Source of the DNA: Aplidium turbinatum
Lineage: Eukaryota; Chordata; Ascidiacea; Aplousobranchia; Polyclinidae
DNA: 64,000 nt
Assembly (NCBI GenBank): GCA_918807975.1
Contig: OU964918.1
Location: 46,174,477 to 46,238,476, forward strand
Direction of reading: 5' to 3'
Positions 48,091 to 58,700 of the stretch are shown here, piece by piece. Under the pieces are notes generated by a model that saw only the letters and a program-made list of their open reading frames with translations, had not been told where the DNA came from and did no database searches. The position numbers were made by a program, and so were the translations under genes. Within the stretch, counting starts at the first letter, position 1; every line of letters begins with the position of its first letter.

Positions 48091-49845
48091 CGGACACCAT
48101 ACTTCGGCACTGGAAAGGCTCAAAAACTTGCTTTTGTCTGAAAAAAGAACCTCCACAATTGACTTTTCTTTTCGTACCGACGTTTCATGCGATGACACCG
48201 TAACGTTCATCCTCGGAGTCGTGACTGGTGTAAGCGTCACTCTTGTCGGTATAAACGTGGCTTTGATGCTTCCCGCAACAGTCGAATGATTTCTGCCTTG
48301 ATCGTTTCACTTTCATACATTGGTTCATAAGAAAATCTCCAAAACACGAGTTCTTTGTTTCACATGAAAGTGGAAAGTAGCGGATAGCAGGAGTGCAGCT
48401 GAAAGAGATGTAGCGCCTCTCCGCTACATTGGAAAAAATAGCGCCAGTTCTGCAGCCGCTATTTCAACAAAAATGTAGCTGCGCTTCCGCTAAGTCTAGC
48501 AAAAGATTAGCTACAAAAGTAGCGTGCTACTGCTCACCTCTGCCATTGTTGTAGAAATTTTGCATATTTTGTACGCTAATGTATGATTCACAACGCATTC
48601 TACGTACGAAGATTCTGATGCGTTTCTCGCACGCTAACTACGATCCTAACACAGACTTAACTTTGCGATTTATAATTATGCCCACAATTCAAGAATGGAA
48701 AAAAGCAGGTTACCATATCTGAGTAGGTTACTGCCTTTTATCTGATGCAAGCTTAAAGTTTTTGTCTCACAAACCACAACATGCTGGTCACGACAGCACA
48801 TGAAAGCACAATAAACCTCGTTATGCTAGCGCCCTTGAACGTCAATTTACAATATATATTACAAACTTTGAAGCTCTCTGGCAAAAATCACTTTATGTCT
48901 TTGTACAACATTGTTATAAATCTTGTAGCTTTAATGTCTTTTGATACTTTTCAAACACTACAATGATATGCTCCACGTGCCACTTGTAAGACCTTTTCTG
49001 TGAGATGCACTCATTGATTTCATTAAGAAGGATCTGTCAAGTTTTGCTGGGCCGATTGCAATGTATCGTAGGCTATCTACCTGTGACTGCGCTGAATTGC
49101 CTTCCGGCTACTTTTGCGCCGCTGCTGTTTGTGTACAACTATGCCTTTTATTTTTGTGTATTTCCATTTTTTTATCCGAATATGGACTTTCTTGTCTGAT
49201 GCAAATAAACAATCATAATAAGCTGAAATAAAACTTATGTAAAGTATTCTGTTCTTTTTTTCCCTCTGACTTGTTGATGAGCTTCGTTTCGCCTTTTCAT
49301 TTGTAACAAACAGGTACTTCATGAAGTTAATTTGTTACTCGCAACAGCACTAGAAAAAATCTTGCAGAATAACAGTCACTTCCCTTGTATATGATTGCGT
49401 AATTTCCTTGACATATGTGACGTCACGTGCATACAGGTTGGCGACTGTAAGTTTCATGAATTAGTTTGTCATACATTCTTACACTGGATGAAAACAATAC
49501 GTAAGACAACACCCCCAGTCGACACACAGTAATAGACTCATGTACCATGCAGCCTACTTCTGGCCTTTCCATCTGGCGGATCTCAATTCTCAACTCCGCA
49601 ATGAGTCACACAAAGACGTTTAGTTGTTGCGAAGAATAAGTTGGATCAAAGTAGGAAACGTAACACGATGTAATTTACTTATTAGCTCGGTTTTACAGGT
49701 TTTATATTGTAGTCTACAATTTTGCTTTTATACCCAGTATAGCTGAAGAAACTACAGTGTATTTTTTCGGTTTAGTGCTTTTTTCCTGTGTCTTGATTTG
49801 AAACTCGAGGATTTCAATTTCATCATTACTTTCACCATTCCTCAC

Positions 49846-49999
49846 CAGCAATGTGTTGTATGCTAATGTAACCGTCTGCATCGTTGATCACTTCTGACGA
49901 GGTCTTCCGGTCTATGACAACCAAGGAATTCAACGGCACAACACGAACCGTCAGGCCATTCAGTATTGAAACATGATAATGTGCTCTTGACTTTGAACA
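49846..49999 (-). CDS. possible orphan exon
   Basis: On the minus strand a CTGCAG acceptor (exon starts 49999) and a GTGAGG donor (exon ends 49846) bound an open frame rich in beta-forming residues: AHYHVSILNGLTVRVVPLNS, VVIDRKTSSEVINDADGYIS, IQHIA. I recognise no family and found no partner exon. It may belong to an unmodelled gene between the ROR and PREX-like genes, or be chance. Confidence 0.28.
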
Positions 50000-50300
50000 C
50001 TGCAGAGTTTGATTGTTTGCCAAAATTACTCATTCTATGTAAACAGTTAAAGTAATAATAAACTTGAAGAGTACTTTGGGACACTGTGCGTCTGGGTTTT
50101 GGTTCAAAGCGTAAAATCAGAAAAAACTTGTATCATTTTCACACATCTTTTCTGAACACAATCAAATTTGTGTGGTGGATAGATACCATCGTTATCAATC
50201 GCTAAGAGGCAGCAAAGATTTACAAGTATGTTCGGGGGTTAGAAACAGCAATGTTTCAAGTAACCCAGGTTTTCAAACAAACCCCTATCTTCCCTGCAGT

Positions 50301-52081
50301 CAGTGCAGGATTAAGGTGGATGCTATTGATGCTGCAGCATTAGACTTATTCCTGAAATAGGCCCAGACGAAAACAGACGTGAATTTTCCGGACGCTGAAC
50401 AGTTTTCATTTGCTTAATTAACCCACAAATAATTCTTATTATGAAATTTGTAGTCCGACTTTCGCACGCCTAGGCACAGTGTTACGCCTAGGCACGTAAG
50501 ATAAAGCAAGATTTTGGCATAGACTACTTATTTAAGATGAAAAATTATAACATTTTTCGAGCTGTTTCAGGGCCCTTTATTACTTCAGCCGCAGATAAGA
50601 TGCACGGCTTTATTAACTCTTCCCCAATCGTGTATGCTTTTTTTGGTTTTAACTATTCGTAGAGAAACTAGACAGGATTCATGAAGAAAGGATTTTTCGG
50701 TAGTCGTCATCTTTTCATTTGCTTTTTTTAATCGTTCATATCAGAGAATATTCGTCCAAAATATTCAAGTGGCTTGCCTTCAAGATTGTTGTGCTTTGAA
50801 TGAAAGTGACGAACAACTTTAGAAGGTTTCATAACGTCATTTGGCAGAATTTGGGAGCACACCAAACATTAGGGCCGTGACGATTGTTCACTACCCGGAA
50901 CTATTGTAAAGCCAAGCTCTAAGTATTTTTATTGTATTGCCTGACAAATTCCCCTTTTCGTTTCTTACTTCCCTCTGTGACACTCAACTTATCTGCATAT
51001 GCCCTTTTCGTAGTTTACATTTGCACCTACTGATACTTGGTTCATTTCCATTTTGAGAATTATTTGTTTCAGAAGTCTTAGTTTTTTCCTTCTTGTTAAA
51101 ATACACTTGTTGGTTCGTTGATTCCATATTAATCCTTCTGTAGTTTAACAGGACAAGCTATTGCAGCATCTGAAAAGTGGAGAATGACCTTGTATTACAA
51201 AACTTTTTGAAAGCTAGACGCAGTTTATGACGAAACAATCATAAACGGCACAAAATCTAGGTCATCGGAAGGTTAACATTCGGATTTCTTTCGGAGCTAA
51301 CGTCATTGAGCATAAAGCAGATCGAGAATAAAGCTCAAAATCTCGTTTCCTCGTATCCAGATGACTTGGAAGACACGCTGGTGGCTGAGCTCATACAGTT
51401 TGCTGCATTTATGCGCACCCAGAAATCGGTGAGTGTGAACGAGTCAGCAGAGCTTACCATGTACAAGCTTTTGTCGTCGTTGAACCTTTCTCAAACATTT
51501 CCAAACGTCGAGATTGCTTTGCGCATCTATCTGTGCTTGATGGTGTCTAATGCCTCCGGCGAGCGGAGCTTCTCAAAACTGGGAATAGTCAAAGGAGAGC
51601 TGCGGTCCTCGATGAGGGAGGAAAGGCTAAACATGCTGGCGCTTATGAGCATTGAACATGAGGTGCTGAGCAGCCTTGACTGCACTGACATGATCGAAGA
51701 TTTCGCGCTTGCTAAGGCTCGAAAAACAGTAGTATAAGTAAGCAGCACTAGCGCAGCATTGACAATATGCCAACGTTAAGTTGATCTGGATTAGCCTTTT
51801 CTTCATTAACTCCGCTTTTCAGGCAATATTGGTATTGAATTGTGTTGGTGTTACATAGCCTGATGTTACTCTCGAGTTTTTACGATAACACGTCGTTATT
51901 ATTGTTCATGTTCATTAAAATTTGGCTGACTGCGTCGAAAGCAATAAAGGCTCTTTGGTCGGTCTGATTACGCGTGTACGGTGGAGTCAGAGTGTCGAAT
52001 GCATATGTACCAATGCCTAGAAAAAATAGGCCTGTTTTTGCGCTGCAGCATCAGGCCCAGTTTCGTCTTAATCCGGCCCTG
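50301..52081 (+). mobile_element. hAT element, 1.8 kb, TSD CCTGCAGT
   Basis: The ends are CAGTGCAGGATTAAG and, read inward from the right, CAGGGCCGGATTAAG, each followed by a TGATGCTGCAGC block. Perfect 8-bp duplications CCTGCAGT lie at 50293-50300 and 52082-52089. A transposase C-terminus is open at 51306-51737. The N-terminal part is missing, so this is an internally deleted copy. Confidence 0.92.
51306..51737 (+). pseudogene. hAT transposase C-terminus (ZMYM1-like)
   Basis: A 143-codon uninterrupted frame ends with the hAT dimerisation domain: LSQTFPNVEIALRIYLCLMV, NASGERSFSKLGIVKGELRS, MREERLNMLALMSIEHEVL. The E-R-S-F-S-K-L and R-L-x-x-L-A-L-M-S-I-E motifs match ZMYM1 and related TTF-type hAT transposases. 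No catalytic region is present upstream in this copy and no ATG opens the frame, so it is a remnant. The open frame suggests the insertion is fairly young. Confidence 0.85.
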
Positions 52082-54216
52082 CCTGCAGTAACAACCAGTC
52101 AACTAGTGGACTATAGTCAGTTAGTCACCTCCCAATGACAGAAATCACTGATCAATGTTGTAAAAAGCTACACTAACACCAAGCATGTTCTAGAAAAACA
52201 GGCTGAGCAAATTATCGTGTCACATTAAATGAAGGTTTACCGATAAGTTTAAAAAATAAAGTTATTGAACCATAACCAGACGAACACAGCTCGTATTGCT
52301 TTTCGAAAAACGATAATTAATGAGTTAGCCTGCCACAACGAATATCAAACACAGATAATGTTGACTTTAGAAAGAAAGACGTAGGCTATTGAGGTGCGAT
52401 CTAAAAACGGGGTCTAAATGTGATAGCGTGTAGGCCCTCTACCCAGTGATCGATTTCGAGTAATGGGTAGTACCAAATTTAAGTCATAAGTAGAGTAGAC
52501 AACCGGAAACAGACATTGCCGTCGGCTGCAGCGTGGGTCAGGTGTACGTCGGAAGGCGTAGACCGATGCATAGCGCTCAAGTCCGCTTTCCCGCAATGCA
52601 GGATAAAGATAATAAAACAAACTATAGTAAAATAATAGCGTGTATTGTAAAAAAAAATGGACGATCTAACCAAAGTTAGATCACTTACACAGTTTTCAGT
52701 TCAATTACGTCATTAATACATTGTTCTGGAACTTTCAAATTACAATTAGCCTACTCCCAAATGTAATAGATTACACGTTTCTGTTACAAAAATTAAATGT
52801 TTTCATATTTATGTTCATGGACGATTTTTACAGTTTATTACAATTACAGTAATTGATCCAGCTTTGGTCCTAATATCACGTAAAACAACAAAAATGTGCG
52901 ATCAGTGTCACTTGAGGTCAAGTTTATCCGGAAGGGCAATCCATGGCCACCTGGAGATATCTTTAGGTAGCCATGGACAATCCTAATAGGAAAAGAATAA
53001 GAGAAAATGGTTGGATTTTGTTTAAATGTCTATGAAATGCAATCTCAAAAGAAAAATTATTTAGGTCTCCAGCTTTTGATCACGTTCTCTCGACATCTGC
53101 ATTTCACTAAACAAATTGTAACGCCTTTGTAGCCTACAGTATTGCAGCATATTTGAGCTTTGCCTGTTTTTGTGTCAACATTATATATTTTCTTGCAACT
53201 ATTTTATTTTAAAATGTATTTTTAAAAAACTGTTAGTAAAAGCGAAGTAGCAAGTAGGCTGCACTAGAAAATTAGTCTATTGTCATATCCAACAGCATGT
53301 GACAGCCTAGGTTACCAGTTTTATTACAAAACGACTGGCTAAGCAGCATAAAAAAAAAACAATGTGAAGCATAAAAAGCTTTGTACATTGTGCAGAAAAA
53401 TCAAAGTAAACTGAAAAGAAGAGTTCTTTTTTGCCACCATTTTGGCTATGGGATTTCGAAACAATACGTCAGCGAATAAGAAGTTTTTACTGCTATAAAA
53501 ACGTTCAAACAACACAATCGATTTTTTTTTTTTTATGAGTATAACATCAGTTCATTGCTTTAACTTTAATACTGTTTTATTTCTTGCTGTCAGGCCCGTA
53601 GCCAGCCGGGGGCCAGGGGGGGCCTCGCCCCCCCTGAAAAAAATTTTGCCCCCCCTGGCAAAATTCCAACATTCTCGAGCAACAGCTACAATTGTAATGA
53701 TTTTGCCCATCTTTCCCATTGCAGAGCTCCAACCTAGGCCCAATTAACTACAATTGTTTTGTTTAGTTAACAGCTAAGATGATTAAACAATTTCGCCCCC
53801 CCCCCCCACCCCCTCCTTTGGCAACCTCAACATGTTCAATTCAACCAAGGCCAACACGTGTTAGGTTGGTAGAAAAATTGTCAGAAACTGTGCAAAATGA
53901 AAATATTTTGAGAAAGAATGATAACCTAACAAAGATGGAATGGTTTTCCAGCAGGCCTACAAACCGGTACAAATTAGGCTATTTGATATCAGCTGTCGCT
54001 ATTCTCGGTACCATATTTTAAGGGTCAGTGATAACCAATTTGTGCAGTGATAAACCAAATTTGTGCAGAGATAAATCGCAAAATGTGCAGTGGTAAAGCA
54101 AGTGGTTTTTGAAGACAACGCATACAAAATATAAACCGTAATCTTTTAAGCAGTGTTTATTTTTTCTCTTCAATCAGTGTAAATAAATTTTGTTTCTAGT
54201 TTTCTAATCTGTAAAG

Positions 54217-54440
54217 TGTTCAACCTTGCAGCAGATATTGCTACATTTGGATCTAGCACTGCCGTTTGTGAGTGTGGATTCTCAGTGTTAACAAGGGTTG
54301 ACGCTCCCACTAGACGGAGCATGTTACAACCAAAATAGGCAAACTTGGTGCTTATGGCCTTTGAACATTCTGTATCGAAATCTATCGATTTAGACTTGTT
54401 TGTGAGACGGTTTGCATCCAAACATCCGCGACTGCAATAG
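54217..54440 (+). pseudogene. hAT transposase C-terminus (KIAA1586-like)
   Basis: The plus strand reads ADIATFGSSTAVCECGFSVL, TRVDAPTRRSMLQPK, a stop (TAG at about 54340), then ANLVLMAFEHSVSKSIDLDL and FVRRFASKHPRLQ with a final stop. The C-E-x-G-F-S and R-x-x-x-x-x-x-N-L-x-L-M motifs are those of the hAT dimerisation domain in the ZMYM1/KIAA1586 type. One in-frame stop breaks it, and the upstream catalytic part is not seen. Confidence 0.8.
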
Positions 54441-54533
54441 ACTAGCTCACGGGTGTATAGGCGGAATGTAATCATATATATCAAAATCCTCGGCACTAGC
54501 TTCTTCGAGCCAGTTAAAGTTTTTGCTCATAAC

Positions 54534-54942
54534 CAGTGGCGTAGCCAAGGGGGGGGGGGGGGGGGGGCTCTCTTTATGTCTCTAAAACAAAGTTTGCCTA
54601 ACTTTAAACGAAACTGCAAAGAGCGAGTTTTGCCATTACCAAACATTCAAATATCTTAGCCTGGAATTAGCAACAAGAAAACATAGAGACTTGTAGCTTT
54701 ATTTCCGAAAAATGCCGAAGAAAACATGATCTTATCTTTTGCTATGCCACCGGACAGCACCATTTTACAGGAATATTCATACCCACATTTTTGTTGAAAA
54801 TACTCTCAAAATGCACCAAATTCAAAGTAATTTTTCAAAATTTTCTGGGGGAGGCCCCCCAGACCCTCTGCCGCTGGGTGTCGCGATAAGCGAAACTCGC
54901 CGTCAACCCCACCCCCTTTCAAAATTCCTGGCTACGCTACTG
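54534..54942. mobile_element. hAT MITE, 409 bp, TSD CTCATAAC, nested
   Basis: The ends CAGTGGCGTAGCCAAGG and CCTGGCTACGCTACTG are inverted repeats. Perfect 8-bp duplications CTCATAAC lie at 54526-54533 and 54943-54950. A run of about 19 G follows the left end. It is inserted in the element at 53591-55202 and has related terminal sequence (GTAGCCA), so the two may be of one group. Confidence 0.92.
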
Positions 54943-55669
54943 CTCATAACAAGTAGCCTAACGCTATTTATACAACAAGTCAACAATTGCTGTGTTATGT
55001 TGGTCATTGGAATATGGTTGCCGTGATTTAACTAGCGGATAAAATAAGAGACCAGTGTTGGGCTTAACACTAATCTGATATATTGCAATTTTTGTGGATA
55101 CCGGTATTTAAGAGGTTAAAATGCCAAAATCATTTAAATTTTTTTGCCCCCCCCTAACAAAAAGTTGGCCCCCCTTAGCTCTGCGGTCTGGCTACGGCTC
55201 TGCTTGCTGTGCCCAAAAATGACATTAAATAGATCTTCAACCTGGCTGTGAATTTCCTGTGCTTTGAACAGACCCAAAAACAAACACACAAAAAGTTTAA
55301 TGAAGCAAAGCATTTTCGTTAGTAGGTTTCATGGCGGATACGCGTCGTTGATACGTTGTTGTTTGTTTCTTTTCTATCGAAAAGCAGGGTGGTTGTTTGT
55401 CATGACAAAAATTTGAATTTACGCTATGAAAGTTCCTGGAAGGGTTAGATGGCATAACTGGCTTATGGTTATAGGCCACATGAACGTCAGTTTTGTTTGT
55501 CAAAATTGTCACTTGCTTTTAATAAACAGAAGCAAGCTCTTGTTGATCGGGTTCTGTTGTATTGCTGGGTAGTGCCATGTTTGAATCGTAAAATTGTCAG
55601 ATATTTTTCTTCTCGAGTACACTTATCGTCAAAACTGTCGCTTGCTCCGGTCAATGAAGCTGCTACTAG

Positions 55670-55675
55670 TTTATT
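55670..55675 (-). promoter_or_regulatory. possible polyadenylation signal of the ROR gene
   Basis: AATAAA on the minus strand, 115 bases past the ROR stop codon. Confidence 0.4.
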
Positions 55676-55789
55676 TGTATTTTCCGTTTTCAATACAAAC
55701 GTTATAATTTCTGTCTGGTTGTTGCTGATACACAGAAGAGGATTGCGAAAAGTTATTATATCCGTTTAATTAATGTTTTGTGAGTGCAA

Positions 55790-58700
55790 TTACTGTTCTG
55801 TTTCATTCTTTTCTTCAGAGGCACCATTTTCAATGTTTTTAATAAGACTACCATTATGAGAAGGGTACTTTTGGTAACCACATTGGTCCATTTCTTTGCA
55901 AGAAGGCAACGGTATTAGCTGATCTTCTCGGAATTGTTGTTGGCTAATGTCGTGTCTGCCACAGTTAGGTGAACCGGGCGCTTCTACAAACCCCGTTCCT
56001 TTGCCTAAAGTTTGATCTTGCAGTCGGGTAGAGCATGATCCTGACGAGAAAGGATACGAATAACTTGGTGGAGATTCGTGTTCGTTCAGATTACCGACCC
56101 TGGAAATGAATCATTGTTACAAAAAAAACTGATGTAGCTTAATACAGTATACGTAGTATTTGGCAATACATTTAACAAATTCAAATCTACATCTAAGCGC
56201 TTTTGATGTTAGCAAACAGAAAAGACCATAAATTGAGTTTATAATCGTCGGTCTTAAAGCAAACTAAAGTGTATGTTGTGGGTTGCATTTTGTGTTGGTA
56301 GTTCGCAAGACTTCATTAAAAACCTAAGCAAGACTTGCACCATTATTGTAGCCTCTAAAAATACCAATATTCTCACATCGTTTGGTGCGGTGCTCCATTA
56401 TATGGGGCGTACTGACCGTTGCTCCCGTCTCTTACGACGCCGTTCAAATGCCGGTGAATTCCCTGCGCTAACTGGGACGTCATGCGGGTCGTGCTGCCAC
56501 TTTCCCATCCTACAAGCTTTGCGTGGATATCCTGAAAAGGGATAAAGACCGCTTTGTAAATTACATTTTCTAACGAAACTAGTGTTTCCATATATTGTAC
56601 TAGAATGTAATCCAACAAAGTGGCAAAAGATAACATACTTGAACAGCTAGCTAAGGTAATTTGGCAAAGCTGCAATTTCAAATGCCATATTGTATGTAGG
56701 GTACAGCTTTAAAATCAAACAGTTAATACAATTCCTGAATTGCTAAATTATTTCACAACCATGTTAAATTAAACAAATTTGCAATGCATAACTTTCAAAA
56801 ACAAAACAAACTAACAATCGCTTTCTTATCATGGCCTACTTTAAACTTTGGTCTCATGTTGGCTTGTGAAGACCAACATTCATGCATGAGTGAATAGATC
56901 TTGGCTGGACATTGGTCCGGACAAGAAAGTAGTTGACGACGAGAAATCATGTCCAGCACTTCGTGGTTGCTGTATCCGCAGTAAGGCTGCAGACCGTAAC
57001 TGAACATTTCCCAAAGTAAAACTCCAAAAGACCATACTGCACTTTTGGCGGAAAATTGCCAACTCTGCAATGATTCTGGAGCCATCCACCTAAAAGAAAC
57101 TCGAATAAATTTGCACATCGGTAGAAAAGCTACGCAAAAAACGCAATTCCAATGAACTGCAACAGTTATAATTATATAGAACATTACTGTATGCTAAATG
57201 TTACAATACAAGGTCAATAACATATCAAAAATTTGTCGAATTTTTTTACCTGATAGGCAGCATTTGACCCCCTTTTGGTGACCGGTAATAACTTGATATA
57301 TATGATTCTCTGACAACTCCCAAGTTACTAATTTTCATATCCATATTTCCACAGATTAAAATATTACGGGCAGCTAAATCACGATGAATAAAGTTATGAG
57401 TACTTAAATATTCCATCCCAGCAGAAATCTGAAAATGCAATGATTGCCTCAAATAATGATCTCAGAGCAGCTCCTTGCTCAAGTGACATTTAATTTAAGT
57501 TGACGTAGTAAACGACGTAAAAACTTAAATTAGTTTTTAGCAAGACCCAACATTTTATTGTTTGACAAAGTTTGGCATCATTGAAATGAACTTTCGAAAG
57601 CCCATATAATGTTTCTGTAGCTCCGCGGGCTCTGCATACGTCTTTTCATAATTGGTGCTGGAATCCGTGTGACCTAAAAGGCTCGTAATTTTTTCTCTGC
57701 GTTGCGTACAAATCCTCAGGCTGGAATTTCACAGAGAGCATGCTTGCACTCTTGCATTATGTTGTATTCACATGATTTCGCGTCTATCTGCGTTGTTGGT
57801 CTGTCGTGTGCTGTGTGTAATAATAAGCCGGGGCCATGTTTGCAGTCCAAAAGCTGTTTCTTAAACTGCAACGTCCAGCGTCTTAATTTTTAGTATGAAA
57901 ACCACACCAGCTCAGTGGCCGAGTGATTTCGCTTTCGGCTCTGGTGTTGGTAGATCTGAGATCGATTCCAGGTCGGGTCAAACCGAAGACTTTTAAGAAA
58001 AAACGGTACCGATTGTATTATATCCTGCACAGCGCAGTGAGAATGAGTCAGGTAATAATGTGATAACACCGTAAACCTGATATAAATTAAAAATGAGCCC
58101 TGTCGCTAAAAGACCTTAGCTGTTGTACAGCGACAATAAATAAAACCATAACATTATTATTAGTATGAAAACTAGTAGGAGTCTTAACTCTTGGTATGTA
58201 AGTTTCGATAAGTAATAGAATGAGTTGGTTTTCAATACCATGTAAATTTGTTATATTATGTTTCAAGAAGTTTCAACGTGAAGTCGAATGCACTAAAGTA
58301 GTTTCAATAGTTTTCAAGATGAGCAGTAACTGCAGTATGCTCCAACTGTAAAAACTCTCGTTATGGGCTTCACTTTCAAGGTTGACTTCAAACAGTTTTG
58401 CACTCCGTTGTTGGCTTAGTTTTGTCAGACCGATCTTACCATTTTTAGTTCCGATGTGTCAAGTTGGCTTGTGTTATCGCAATAAACTTCTACGAAGAAT
58501 ATAGACGCCGTTCTCTGTTCATCCCCACCATTACCGTGCTCGGAATGTCGTTGCACTACTGCATGGCCCATATTATTATTATGGGTGGCCCATATTTAAA
58601 TAGTGCCGCTACTTTCACATATTTCTAATGTCTACTTTTCAGTAGGTTGCTTCAATTCTAAACTTTTAAGTGAGTGAATTTGAAAAATTTCAACAAGAAA

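Larger units (their letters stand above)
46059..48542. mobile_element. GTAGC-rich TIR element, host of further insertions
   Basis: The ends are CAGAGGTGGGCA and, read inward from the right, CAGAGGTGAGCA, followed on both sides by many GCTAC/GTAGC units (for example AAAGTAGCGCGCTACCCACT at 46081 onwards and 48350-48540). The 8-base flanks CCAGTAAG and CCATTGTT match poorly, so the target duplication has decayed or the ends differ. Inside are two hAT insertions (46402-46795 and 47045-47710) and a foldback (46856-48090). No transposase was recognised. Confidence 0.65.
53591..55202 (+). mobile_element. hAT element, 1.6 kb, TSD CTTGCTGT
   Basis: The ends CAGGCCCGTAGCCAGCCG and CTGGCTACGGCTCTG are inverted repeats, with CCCC-rich subterminal sequence on both sides. 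Perfect 8-bp duplications CTTGCTGT flank it (53583-53590 and 55203-55210). It carries the end of a hAT transposase (54217-54440) and a nested second element (54534-54942). Confidence 0.92.
45169..55789. other. 10.6-kb transposon-rich region between the PREX-like and ROR genes
   Basis: This stretch holds nested elements at 46059-48542, a weak minus-strand exon at 49846-49999, a hAT at 50301-52081 and a nested pair at 53591-55202. The promoters of neither flanking gene are placed with certainty: the PREX-like gene reads left from 45168, and the ROR gene ends at 55790. The remaining parts (45169-46050, 48551-49840, 52090-53580, 55211-55669) show no recognised coding sequence. Confidence 0.6.
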
